A DNA stretch of 64,000 bases, taken from the IMG/VR virus record IMGVR_UViG_3300046507_000747, positions 25,754 to 89,753 of that record; one strand, given 5' to 3'. The translations under genes were made by a program, and so were the position numbers. The notes under the pieces were generated by a model, which saw nothing but the letters and a program-made list of their open reading frames with translations, did not search any database and was not told where the DNA came from. Below are positions 8,248-17,300 of this stretch, piece after piece; the first letter of the stretch is position 1; the number at the start of each line of letters is the position of its first letter. Source of the stretch: a virus.

Positions 8248-8636
8248 GCTGCCACGACCTCCAGCCCCTCGTCGGCGCTGCCGTTGCCGGGGATGACGCC
8301 TGCCTTGATCAGCTCGTTGAGGCGGACGAGTCCCTGGGTGGCGTAGGAGGCGACGGGGTTGTCCTCGGAGACGCCCATGAGGCGGGCGACTTCCCGCTCG
8401 GGCCGGTTCTCAATGAGAAACAGCTGAATTGCCTCGCGCTGGCGAGGAGAAAGCAGGTGCTTTCCGTTTTCGCCGCGCCTTTCGACGGCGTTCTTGTAGA
8501 GGTGGACGATGTCGTGGATGCAGTACTCGGTACCGTCCGGGCCAGTTATCGTGTCCATACCCTCCGTTTCATAGAGGGTGTTCCACGCCTGGAGATGCCG
8601 GAACAGTTCCCGGAGCACGCGCACGTCAATGGTCAT
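8244..8636 (-). CDS. Sigma-factor region 4-like HTH protein
   Basis: A 130-residue protein. Residues about 66-115 contain LSPRQREAIQLFLIENRPE then VARLMGVSEDNPVASYATQG, a layout like the region 4 helix-turn-helix of sigma factors and of actinophage sigma-like regulators. No region 2 is present, so it is not a complete sigma factor. It could be an anti-sigma-type or transcription-remodelling protein, or simply a HTH regulator. The ATG at 8636 has AAAGGA upstream. A 150-base gap to the next upstream gene holds an inverted repeat (8746-8772). Confidence 0.6.
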   Translation of the reverse strand: MTIDVRVLRELFRHLQAWNTLYETEGMDTITGPDGTEYCIHDIVHLYKNAVERRGENGKHLLSPRQREAIQLFLIENRPEREVARLMGVSEDNPVASYATQGLVRLNELIKAGVIPGNGSADEGLEVVAA

Positions 8637-8745
8637 GCAGGCGGGTTCCTTTACTGACGCGTGGCGGTCGCGCCTTCCCGGATGTGCATGTGGCGGCAGC
8701 ACATCTGGAATTCTGTGTCAGCATAAGCAGGCCCCCGCCCGCAAC

Positions 8746-8772
8746 TCCAACTTTTCGTCGATCGAAGTTGGA
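8746..8772. promoter_or_regulatory. Inverted repeat in the gap before the sigma-like gene
   Basis: TCCAACTT and AAGTTGGA arms flank an 11-nt centre that itself holds TCG/CGA. It lies between the stop at 8786 and the start at 8636. It may terminate the upstream transcript or be an operator; no U-run is seen. Confidence 0.45.
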
Positions 8773-8785
8773 CCACAGACAGGAC

Positions 8786-9514
8786 TCAGGCCGTCAGGGA
8801 GTCCTTCAACCTCTGGCCGAGCAGCTCCATGCCGTCGACCAGGTGCTCGGCGGCACGGGAAAGCTCGGCCTGGAAGATGCCGAAGTAGCGGTGGTCGGCG
8901 GAATGCAGGCGGCCTCGCTGGGTGCGCTCCTCGACGGTGACGCGGCCGGTCGGCGCGACGAACCCTTCGGCCATGGCCTCCTCCCAGCGGGCGCGGGCGA
9001 GCATGGCGGGCATGCGCTTCCAGTTGTCGACCTTCAGGCGCCATTCCAGCAGGCCCATGGTGATGGAGAGCATGAAGCCCTCCTTCTCCCTGTCGGTGAG
9101 CTTGGAGTAGTCCTCGATGTAGGCGCCGGACGGGAGTCGCTTCCACACTGGCCAGCCGAAGATGTCGGTCTCGATCTCCCCGGTGCTCTCGTTCACGACC
9201 GGCTCGCGGGCGATGCCCCAGATGTCGTTGAGGATCAGGAAGATGCCGGGGAACTCACGGTGGATGATGCCGTCGGCCAGCTCGGCCAGGCCACGGACGG
9301 AGGCGCCGTCCTCTTCGAGCCAGTCGTGGCGCATCCGTGCGGTGCGGGAGTAGTTCGGCCGGGTGAAGTCCCGGGCGCGGTCGGGGTCGATGTCCGGGGT
9401 GAGCGGCTCGTCGGCCTCGTGGGCGAGTCCGTTGATGACACGGTTGGCCTGCTTGACGGCCTGCGTGTCGCTGAGGAACTGGGCGAACTCGGCGACGTCC
9501 TCAGCGCTGTTCAC
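8786..9514 (-). CDS. Hypothetical protein, 242 residues
   Basis: A soluble, acidic N-terminus followed by Trp-rich helical segments (HDWLEEDGASVRGLAEL, GLLEWRLKVDNWKRMPAML). It overlaps the RuvC-like gene by four bases, suggesting it works in the same replication/recombination set. No domain recognised. Confidence 0.75.
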   Translation of the reverse strand: MNSAEDVAEFAQFLSDTQAVKQANRVINGLAHEADEPLTPDIDPDRARDFTRPNYSRTARMRHDWLEEDGASVRGLAELADGIIHREFPGIFLILNDIWGIAREPVVNESTGEIETDIFGWPVWKRLPSGAYIEDYSKLTDREKEGFMLSITMGLLEWRLKVDNWKRMPAMLARARWEEAMAEGFVAPTGRVTVEERTQRGRLHSADHRYFGIFQAELSRAAEHLVDGMELLGQRLKDSLTA

Positions 9515-10155
9515 GCGGCGGCCTCCAGCTCTACGGCGGCCTCCTGGGCCTGGCGGTGCTTCTCGTCGAGGAGCCAGGCCAGGGCGAGCATGCAGGCGTC
9601 GCGGACGTGCTCGTTCCAGGGCATGAGCTTGCCGCTGGCCTCGGGCGGGGTGATGTACGCCTCGACGGCTTCCTTGACGTGGGCCTTGGTGACGGGGTTC
9701 TGGCTGCTCCCGGCCCGGCCGACGATGAGCTTCTTGGCGTGGCGGTTGTCGACCATGACGGCCTTGCCGTCGGTGGCGCGGTGCACCTCGCGTCCGGCCA
9801 GGATGATGGACTCGGTGCGCTTGCCGTGGACCGGGGGCCGCTCGTAGATGATGTTGTCGACCATGGAGGCGTAGCCCTTGCGGTGGTAGGCGATGCCCGC
9901 GTGGATGTCCTCGGCGCGGGCGTAGTTGCCTTCCCAGCTCTGCTGGTCGGTGGCCGAGGTGGAGGGGCGGATCATGCCGGTGGCCAGCAGGGTGATGCCT
10001 TCGCCCCAGGAGCGGAGCAGGACCATACCGGTGTTGTTCAGGGACTGGTCGAAGGCCTGCACCGTGGCGACGGCGAAGTCGCTGAAGACGGGCGGGCGGA
10101 AGGCGTTGCGGCGGGCGAGGCGCTCGACGGCGGGTATGGCGAGCTGGTTCTTCAC
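9511..10155 (-). CDS. RuvC-like Holliday junction resolvase
   Basis: A 214-residue protein with an RNase H-fold resolvase pattern: first acid in VQAFDQSLNNTGMVLL about residue 35, second in DNIIYERPPV about residue 105, and third in HVRDACMLALAWL near residue 185. It should nick four-way junctions before packaging. Length and motif spacing fit phage RuvC relatives. TGGCGGT (10168-10174) lies in the leader. It is grouped with RecB-like, Hjc-like and RecA genes in one leftward run. Confidence 0.75.
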   Translation of the reverse strand: MKNQLAIPAVERLARRNAFRPPVFSDFAVATVQAFDQSLNNTGMVLLRSWGEGITLLATGMIRPSTSATDQQSWEGNYARAEDIHAGIAYHRKGYASMVDNIIYERPPVHGKRTESIILAGREVHRATDGKAVMVDNRHAKKLIVGRAGSSQNPVTKAHVKEAVEAYITPPEASGKLMPWNEHVRDACMLALAWLLDEKHRQAQEAAVELEAAA

Positions 10156-10190
10156 AGGGGTCTCCGATGGCGGTCAGAGGAGGCGGAGGC

Positions 10191-11030
10191 TCAGGCGGCG
10201 AGCCCGGTCTTGACGGTGCAGCGGGTGGCGGGGCACTTGCGGGCCTTGGCGCCGCCGGGGCAGCAGGCGACGGGCGGCGGGGTCCCGGCGTCTACGTGGG
10301 CGAGGACGGTGCGGTACTTCGCCTCCAGGCGGGCGATGTACAGGTCGTCGCGGGGGATGGTGAACTCGCGCATCACCCAGCCCTCGCTCATGGCGAGGAA
10401 GAGGATGAGCGCCTTCTGCTTGCCGGTGCAGGCCATGTACTCCTGGGCTTGGCCGTAGTACTTCGGCCACTTGATCTTGAAGGCGTCGAGGTCGTTGTTG
10501 TCGATGTGCCTGATCACCGGCGGGGCGCAGGTCTTGAGGTCGAAGATGCCGTCGCCGGGCTCGCACCAGCCAGGGATGTCGAGCAGGCCGTCCATGTGGC
10601 CGCGTCGGCGGAGGCGGTCGTCGCGGACGCCCCACTCGTCGCACTTGCCGTTGCCCTTGCCGTGGGGCTTGCCGCAGCACACGCAGGTGCCCTTCGGGGG
10701 GACGAGCAGGCCGAGCTTGATCATGACGGTCTGGACGACCTCGTGCATGACGGTGCCCATGAGGACGCTCATCCGGGGTCCGTAGTCGAACTCCGGCTCG
10801 TCCCACTTGTCCGGCTGGGCGAGGTAGTAGTACAGCTGGCGCTCGTCCATGGTCGGGTGGGTCGAGGGGTGGAACCAGCCGTCCGGCTCGCGCTTGGCGG
10901 CGTACGAGCGCAGGCGCACGACGAAGTTGGTGGGGAAGGCGCACTGCTGGATGGCGTTCTCGATGAGCGGGATGAGCACCAGGTCGCTGCCGATGGAGCC
11001 GACCCGGCGGAAGGAGGGGGTGAACGTCAC
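10191..11030 (-). CDS. RecB/Cas4-family PD-(D/E)XK exonuclease
   Basis: A 279-residue protein with the family motifs in order: GTVMHEVVQ (motif I His), GHMDGLLD (Asp), IFDLKTC (D-x-K) and YYGQAQEYM (Gln..Tyr). A CVCC..C cluster in the middle and CC, C, C near the C-terminus could hold zinc or an iron-sulfur cluster as in Cas4/AddB proteins. It probably resects DNA ends for recombination with RecA. It overlaps the downstream stop of the membrane protein gene by four bases. Confidence 0.8.
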   Translation of the reverse strand: MTFTPSFRRVGSIGSDLVLIPLIENAIQQCAFPTNFVVRLRSYAAKREPDGWFHPSTHPTMDERQLYYYLAQPDKWDEPEFDYGPRMSVLMGTVMHEVVQTVMIKLGLLVPPKGTCVCCGKPHGKGNGKCDEWGVRDDRLRRRGHMDGLLDIPGWCEPGDGIFDLKTCAPPVIRHIDNNDLDAFKIKWPKYYGQAQEYMACTGKQKALILFLAMSEGWVMREFTIPRDDLYIARLEAKYRTVLAHVDAGTPPPVACCPGGAKARKCPATRCTVKTGLAA

Positions 11031-11425
11031 GTGGTCGGCCCTGTCTTCGTCTTCTCCGGGTACAGCTCGACTACCTTGAGGGCTTTCGTCAGCATGGAGG
11101 CGGCTTGCAGCACCGTGAGTTCGTCAGTGCCCTTCGGCAGTCGCTCTCGGGCCAGTTCCAGGGCCAGCTCCTCGCGTGTCTTGGGCTTGGTCTCGGCCTT
11201 GTCGCTGCGGATCCAGGAGATCCAGTTCCAGGTGTAGACGCCGAACTTGACGGCGGCGACGGCGAGGAAGCCCCACTGGAGGGTGGCGAGCGAGTACGCG
11301 ATCCAGACGGCCTGGGTGAACATCGCCCACAGCCAGCCCTTGGCGTTCTTCTTGCCGACGGCGCGCAGGGCGACCAGGCCGACCACGTCGAGGCTGGCGA
11401 GGATGTAGTTCCAGTCGTCTGCCAT
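11027..11425 (-). CDS. Small three-span membrane protein, PnuC-like
   Basis: About 132 residues from the ATG at 11425 (an ATG four codons earlier at 11437 is also possible; neither has a strong ribosome site). Hydrophobic spans include YILASLDVVGLVALRAV, WLWAMFTQAVWIAYSLATLQ and FLAVAAVKFGVYTWNWISWI. The order resembles short actinophage proteins related to the core of the nicotinamide riboside transporter PnuC. The C-terminal third is a charged cytoplasmic helix. A transport role is only suggested. Confidence 0.55.
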   Translation of the reverse strand: MADDWNYILASLDVVGLVALRAVGKKNAKGWLWAMFTQAVWIAYSLATLQWGFLAVAAVKFGVYTWNWISWIRSDKAETKPKTREELALELARERLPKGTDELTVLQAASMLTKALKVVELYPEKTKTGPTT

Positions 11426-11451
11426 GTCAAGGTGCATGATGAGGTCTCACT

Positions 11452-11907
11452 TCACTGATCAGCGTTGATGAGGTTGCGCGCGAGTTCTACGAGGACCGGG
11501 ATGCAGCGCGGGCCCTGTTCGATGAGCGCCTGCAGGATGGGCTTGGCCTTGTGCCAGTTCTCGGCGGCGTCGCGCATCTCAGCGAAGTCCAGGAGGTCAC
11601 AGACGGCCAGGTCGGCGTGGACTTCCAGGGAGGCGTTGTTGTAGAAGCGGAGTGCGAGCATGGGCAGTTCGCCGCTGGCTTGCTCTCCGGCCTTCTCCCA
11701 CATGGCGCGGGTGATGCTGATGGACTTGGCCAGGGTGGACTTGCCGTCGACCGCGAAGGCGAAGGTGCACGTCGTCCGGTCATGCTTGGCGTCCATCTGG
11801 TCGCGCCACTGGTTGCCGCTCCCCCGGGTCTGGCGCATGCCCAGCACCTCGGCCAGCCGTTCCTCGTGCGCGTCGCCCATGCGCTTGTTGAGGCCCTTGT
11901 CGGTCAC
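11452..11907 (-). CDS. Hjc-like PD-(D/E)XK nuclease
   Basis: A 151-residue protein starting at a GTG that overlaps the upstream stop as GTGA. The segment EERLAEVLGMRQTRGSGNQ, then MDAKHDRTTCTFAFAVDGK and STLAKSISITRAMWEKAGEQ, follows the phage/archaeal resolvase pattern E..GSGN..D..(E/D)-x-K..S. The catalytic acid before Lys is Asp within VDGK. It probably acts on branched DNA; its coexistence with the RuvC-like gene 1.3 kb away is notable. Confidence 0.65.
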   Translation of the reverse strand: MTDKGLNKRMGDAHEERLAEVLGMRQTRGSGNQWRDQMDAKHDRTTCTFAFAVDGKSTLAKSISITRAMWEKAGEQASGELPMLALRFYNNASLEVHADLAVCDLLDFAEMRDAAENWHKAKPILQALIEQGPRCIPVLVELARNLINADQ

Positions 11908-12089
11908 GGCTTGACCCCCGCGAACCGACGGCGCAGGCGCCAGGCCGAGAAGCCGTTGACCGGCTTCCAGCGGTATCCGTCGGCGGTGCGGTAGACGCGC
12001 CTCCAGAAGGCTCCGCATCCGGCGCAGCGGGTGATGAGGGTTGCGCAGGGCTCCGGCGGGGGGAGGTGGTCGCAGGAGTGCCAGGTCAT
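11904..12089 (-). CDS. 61-residue zinc-finger-like protein
   Basis: Starts MTWHSCDHLPPPEPC and has RCAGCGAFWRR, so four Cys and two His are in the right spacing for a small zinc knuckle. Stop overlaps the GTG of the Hjc-like gene, and the start overlaps the upstream membrane protein stop. Function unknown. Confidence 0.65.
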   Translation of the reverse strand: MTWHSCDHLPPPEPCATLITRCAGCGAFWRRVYRTADGYRWKPVNGFSAWRLRRRFAGVKP

Positions 12090-12499
12090 TCGGCGTGGCC
12101 CTTCCGGACGCAGACGAGCTTGGCGGGCTGGGGCCAGTGCCAGACCACGGTCATGTCCGGGATCGGCTGGTTGTGGCAGGCGCAGCGGATCGGCTCGTCG
12201 CTCTCGATGTAGATCATCTTCTCCGGCGGGTTGTCCGGGTCGACGGGCAGCGCTTTGGCCGGGCCGTACCGGCGGACGAGGTGGCTGGCGGTGATGCCCA
12301 TGAAGGCGCCCAGGACGATGGCGGTCAGGGCGGCCATGATGCCGAGCTTGTAGTGGATGTCCTGGGAGATCTGGTTGAGGTCGACCTGCTGGCCGACCAC
12401 GTACCAGGCGTAGGCGATGACGAGGGCGCACAGGCTCATGACGGCGTAGAAGAACCAGGGCTCTCCAGCGATGGCCCATGCGCGCTTGAGGCGGTTCAT
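12086..12499 (-). CDS. Two-span membrane protein with a Cys-containing tail
   Basis: A 137-residue protein with spans WFFYAVMSLCALVIAYAWYVV and LGIMAALTAIVLGAFMGITA, then a cytoplasmic part with CACHNQPIPDM and a final Cys. It overlaps recA by four bases (12496-12499). No family recognised. Confidence 0.7.
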   Translation of the reverse strand: MNRLKRAWAIAGEPWFFYAVMSLCALVIAYAWYVVGQQVDLNQISQDIHYKLGIMAALTAIVLGAFMGITASHLVRRYGPAKALPVDPDNPPEKMIYIESDEPIRCACHNQPIPDMTVVWHWPQPAKLVCVRKGHAE

Positions 12500-13623
12500 G
12501 CGGCTTCCTCCAGGATCTCGCCGGTGCTGGGGTCGACTCCGTCGGGGACGTCGTCGTAGGAGACGGTGTGGTCGGCCTTGACGTCACCGGAGATGGAGAC
12601 GAGGGCCTTCTCCCGGATCACCTCGACCAGTTCGGGGCGCTCAGCGATGGCGGCCTCGACGCCGGGGCGTCCGCCCTTGACGGTGCTGCCGTCGGGGAAC
12701 TCGTACGAGACGGTGGACAGGCGCTTGATGGCGCCGGTGGCGATGCCGAGGGTGATGGCTTCGTCGGCGCGGTCGATGCCGACGGGGCCGTACTTGTCGG
12801 TGGCGACGTTGCGGAACCAGAAGTCGGCCACGCGGCCCTGCGGGGCGAGCTTGTTGCGTTCGACCCGGGCGCGGATCTGGCGGGCGACTTCCAGCTCGGC
12901 TGGGGCCTTGGAGACGGCGTCGGTGATGGACACCTTCTTCGTCGGTTCGCCGGTCCGGCTCATCTTGATCTTCGTGGTGGTGTTGTACTTCAGGGCGCTC
13001 GGTCCGGCGGACTTCTGGCCGCCGCGCGGGTTGCCGATGTCGGCCCGGTACTGGTTCACGAAGATCACGGCTGCGTTGTTCGCCCGGCACAGGCCCGCGA
13101 CGCGCTTGACCATGCGGGAGATGACCTGGGAGTTCTTTCCCATGGCGGAGTCCTCTGCGCGCTTTTCGAAGGCGGCCTTGGACTCCATGCCGCCGACGGA
13201 GTCGACGGCGACGAGGGAGATTTCTCCATCTCGGAGGAACATGCTGATCTGGTCGGAGACGTCCTCGGAGTGGTCCGGGTAGATGTGGACGAACCGGTCT
13301 TCGTCGAGGTCCAGGCCGAGCTTCTCGGCCCACTCGAAGTCGAAGGACTGCTCCATGTCGATGACCGCGACGCCCCGGTCGGGGAACATCCGCTGGGCGT
13401 CGACCATGGCGAGGATGCACTGGGTCGTCTTGCCCATGCCCTCGGGTCCGACGATCTCGTGAGTGCGCTTCAGGGCGAACCCGCCGCCGAGGGCGTAGTC
13501 GAGGGTGAGGCTGCCGCTGGATATGAAGGTGGGGCGGACCATCGCGTCGCGCCGGGTGACGCGGTCGCCGTAGACCTTGGTCAGGTCCGCGCGCAGCTTG
13601 GCGAGACGGCTCTTGGGAGGCAT
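12496..13623 (-). CDS. recA: RecA-like recombinase
   Basis: A 375-residue protein. Walker A GPEGMGKTT about residue 66, Walker B-type LVAVDSVGGM about residue 143, and the DNA-binding loop region NQYRADIGNPRGGQK near residue 200 identify a RecA-family strand-exchange ATPase. The C-terminal domain after residue 300 is diverged and acidic. The ATG at 13623 is chosen for AAGGAG nine bases upstream. The leader carries two TGGCGGT motifs (13655-13661, 13675-13681). It would pair ends made by the RecB-like nuclease. Confidence 0.9.
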   Translation of the reverse strand: MPPKSRLAKLRADLTKVYGDRVTRRDAMVRPTFISSGSLTLDYALGGGFALKRTHEIVGPEGMGKTTQCILAMVDAQRMFPDRGVAVIDMEQSFDFEWAEKLGLDLDEDRFVHIYPDHSEDVSDQISMFLRDGEISLVAVDSVGGMESKAAFEKRAEDSAMGKNSQVISRMVKRVAGLCRANNAAVIFVNQYRADIGNPRGGQKSAGPSALKYNTTTKIKMSRTGEPTKKVSITDAVSKAPAELEVARQIRARVERNKLAPQGRVADFWFRNVATDKYGPVGIDRADEAITLGIATGAIKRLSTVSYEFPDGSTVKGGRPGVEAAIAERPELVEVIREKALVSISGDVKADHTVSYDDVPDGVDPSTGEILEEAA

Positions 13624-13698
13624 GGTGCGGGGTCTCCTTGCGGGGAGTAGCTGATGGCGGTCAGCTGTGGCCAATGGCGGTTGGCTCGATTTCGCAGC

Positions 13699-14337
13699 TT
13701 ACGCTGCAGGACTGACAGTGGCCTGGTTCTGGCCTTCCAGGATTTGCGCGGCCTGGCCCATCTCCCACTCAAGGGCCATCTCCAGCAGCGCCAGGCGCCT
13801 CAGGACGTACCTCTCGGACTGGTAGTCGCCAGGAGGGGCGGTGCGCGGGTCGCCGTACACGCGGCCCTCTTCGATGCGCAGGATGCTCTTGCTGGTGGAC
13901 TGGATGCCGTAGCCCAGGGCTCCCCGGCTCATGCCGAAGGACATGCGGGATGCCTGGATGGCCTTGCCGAGACGGCGCCAGGCGGCCTGCGGGTAGGTGG
14001 AGCGGTCGAGGTTGGTGAGCGTCTCGTCCCGGAAGTGGGGGACGGAGGGGGGCGCGGTCGGGAACATGGCGGCCGTCAGAGCCTTGTCGACGTGGGCGCG
14101 GGCGGTGCCCTCCTCCCAGCCGAGGGCCTCATCGAGGCGAGAGAGGCTGAGTCGGCCGAGGCCCTCGGCGACGTCCGGCGGGATGAAGCCGCTCTCCAGG
14201 GCTGCGTACTGACGGACGGTGAGGCCGGTGTGCTGAGCGACGGAGGCCTGGGAGATCTGCAGGCCGTTGCGGGTCGCCTTGGCTGCGACACCGAGGGGGG
14301 ACCAGTACGGGTGGCTGATGGAGGAGATGATCGACAT
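13699..14337 (-). CDS. Tandem HTH regulator
   Basis: A 213-codon frame (212 residues). Two XRE-type helix-turn-helix stretches are visible: residues about 15-50 (ISQASVAQHTGLTVRQYAAL) and about 120-160 (MSFGMSRGALGYGIQST, then ILRIEEGRVYG). It lies between recA and dnaE and begins twelve bases after the dnaE stop. A transcription regulator of the replication operon is the best reading, with the second HTH being less typical. The ATG at 14337 has GAGAGG upstream. Confidence 0.65.
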   Translation of the reverse strand: MSIISSISHPYWSPLGVAAKATRNGLQISQASVAQHTGLTVRQYAALESGFIPPDVAEGLGRLSLSRLDEALGWEEGTARAHVDKALTAAMFPTAPPSVPHFRDETLTNLDRSTYPQAAWRRLGKAIQASRMSFGMSRGALGYGIQSTSKSILRIEEGRVYGDPRTAPPGDYQSERYVLRRLALLEMALEWEMGQAAQILEGQNQATVSPAA

Positions 14338-14348
14338 GGCGGTGCCTC

Positions 14349-17300
14349 TCACAGGGGCTGGTAGGTGACGAGGGACAGGCCCCGGTCGTTCTTGCGGAGT
14401 TCGGCCAGGCAGAGGGCGCCCTTGGTGAAGCGACGCTGCTCGACGGCCCAGGCGTCGCGGAACACGGCGACGCGGAGGGTGGACAGTTCGGTCTCCAGGG
14501 TCAAAAAGCCCATGTCGCCCGTCCTGTGCGGGCGGGCCCCGGCGACGATCGCGGCGACGTAGTAGGTGCCGTTGGGTCCTGCGGCCAGCTGCTCGGCCTG
14601 GGCACGGCAGACCGCGCGGTCGTTGGGGTCCAGGTCGTCGAACGGCGTACTGGAGAGGTAGGTGCCGAGCATCTCGTGCTCGATAGTCCGGATGTCCACG
14701 GGGCTGTAGGGCTCGACCGCCTCGATCTGCAGCGGCGGCGGCGCGGTGTACTGGCGGCACGCCTTGGTGCAGCGCTTGGGCAGCGGCTTGCGCTTGAGGG
14801 TCTTGCCGGTGCGCGGGTTGACCGGGGCGGGCTCGCTGGCCCAGTTGAAACTACAGGGCAGGGCCGTCGACTCGAACAGCTCGATCTTGTGGACGCAGCG
14901 GGCGTCCTCTTTGGTCTTGGCAGCCAACAGCTTGGCCTCCAGTCCGCGCCGGTTGCTGACGAGCGTGTCGAAGGCGCCGATGCGCGCGAGAAGGGCGACG
15001 ACGCCCGCGTTGGCCTTGGGGCTCTTGCGGGTCTCGAAGTCCTCCCAGGAGGCGTACGGCTGGGTCTCGACGAGGGCCTTGACGGCGACGTCGCCGACGC
15101 CCTTGACGGAGCCGAGGCCGTAGCGGACGGCGTACTGCTCGGGGTCGGCGGTGAAGCCGGGGCCGGAGGTGTTGATGTCCGGGGGGAGTACCTCGACGTC
15201 CAGGCGCCGGGCCTCCTTGACGAACTCGGGGACGCGGTCCTTGTCGACGGTGGACATGGCGGAGACGAGGAACTCGCGGGGGTAGTTGACCTTGAGGAAC
15301 GCGGTCCAGAACGCGAGGAACGCGTAGGCGTAGGCGTGGCTCTTGTTGAAGCCGTACTTGGAGAACTCGGCCATCTGGGACCACAGGCGCTCGGCCTGCT
15401 CGCGGGGTATGTCGACGCGGGAGAGGAACTCCTGCCCGGCGTCAGCGATGGCGGAGATCTTCTTCTTGCCCAGGATCCGGCGGACGCCGTCGGCCTCGGA
15501 CTCGTCGTACCCGGCGAGGAGCTGTGTGACGGCCATGACCTGCTCCTGGTAGATCATCGCGCCGTAGGTGGGGGCGAGGACCTTCTCCAGGCGGGGGTCG
15601 GGGTAGGTGACGGCCTGTTCGCCCGCGCGGCGGCGCAGGTAGAGGTCGGTCAGGCCGGAGTTCATCGGGCCGGGCCGGACGATCGTCACCATGTCGGCCA
15701 GCTCGGCGACGTTGCGGGGGCGCATGCGCTCGCACAGGCGGGTTCCGGAGTGGGTCTCGATCTGGAAGACACCGACGGTGTGGGCGGCCTGCAGCTCCTC
15801 CCAGACCAGGGGGTCCTCGAACTCGACCTCCCACGCCTCCAGGTCGATCTCGTACCGGCGCTGCTCGCGGACCAGGTCGAGGGTCTCCTGGATGGTGTCC
15901 AGGGTGCGCAGGGTGAGGATGTCGAACTTGACCAGGCCGATCGCCTCGACGTCACCCATGGCCCACTGGGTGACCATCTGCTCTTCGCCGTCGATGGTGC
16001 GCATCGGCAGCCAGTCGGTGAGCGGGGCGCCGGTGGAGATAACCACCCCGGCCGCGTGGCGGCCGTAGGACTTCAGGCGGCCGACCAGACGCTCGGCCAT
16101 GGCGAACAGCTCGGGGTAGCGGTCGGCGAACGGCTGCAGCTGCTCGCCGTGCTGGACCCAGAGGTCCTCCCAGGACATGCCGAGCCCGGCGGTGCCCGCT
16201 TCGGCCTCGTCGATCAGGGCGGAGACCTGGCGCAGGTCGGCCGCCGCGCCCTCGGGGAGGGAGGACGCCAGCGCGCGGACCAGCTCGTTGATGACGGCCT
16301 TGTTCTTCAGGCGCAGCTCGGAGCCGATGGAGACGACGTTGCGCTCGCCCCAGCGCTCGCGGAGGTAGCCGAGGATATGGGCCTTCTTGCTGGCGGGGAA
16401 GTCGACGTCGAAGTCGGGCAGGCCCGCACGGCCGCGCGTCAGGAAGCGCTCGAAGAGGAGGTCATGCTTGACCGGGTCCAGCGAGGTGATGCGGGCGAGG
16501 TAGGCGACGAGGGAGCCGCCGCCGGAGCCGCGTCCGGGGCCGACCAGAATGCCGTGGTCCTTCGCCCAGCCAACATAGTCCGCGACCATCAGGTAATAGC
16601 CACAGAACCCTTTGTCGACAAGTAGCTCCATCTCCCTCGCGTACCGGTCTCGGTAGACCCGCTCGGTGTCGGAGAAGTCCTGGGCGTTGGCGGGCAGTCG
16701 GTTCCAGTTGTCCAGGCACAGCTCGCGCAGGCGCCGCTCGTCCTCGGCCGGGTCACCAGTGAAGGACGGCGTGGTCGTCTCGCCCTCGATCCGGGCGTCG
16801 CAGCGCTCGGCCAGCGCCCGGGTGTTTGCGATGGCCTCCTCAACGACGTCCTGGCCGAGGTAGGCGAGCCCGGCGCGGACCTCGGCTTCGCCCATGACGT
16901 AGAGGTTCAGGTCCTCGGCGAAGAGGTCGCCTTCGTCCTGGACGTCCTTGTTGGTCTGGCAGGCGATCCAGACGTCGTGGGCGTGGGCGTCGTCGGCGGT
17001 CGGGAAGTGGGAGTCGACGGTGGCCAGCAGCGGCAGGTTGAACTCGCGGGCCAGGGCGACCAGGGCCGTGTTGAGCTTGACCTGGTCGGGCATGTCGTTG
17101 GGCTGCAGCTCGACGTACAGGCGGCCGGGGAACAGGTCCATGAGCCGGGTCAGGCGCTGGAGGGCCAGGTCGGCGTCGCCGTTCTTGATGGCGACGGCCA
17201 CCGGGCCGCGCAGGCAGCCGGTGGAGGCGATGACGCCCTCGCTGAACCGGCCGAGGGTGTCCCAGTCCATGCGGGGCCGGTAGTAGAGGCCGTCGCGGAA

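Noticed and set aside
14526-16625. Long open frame opposite dnaE
   Set aside because: A GC-rich shadow of the conserved polymerase coding sequence; no domain or ribosome site.
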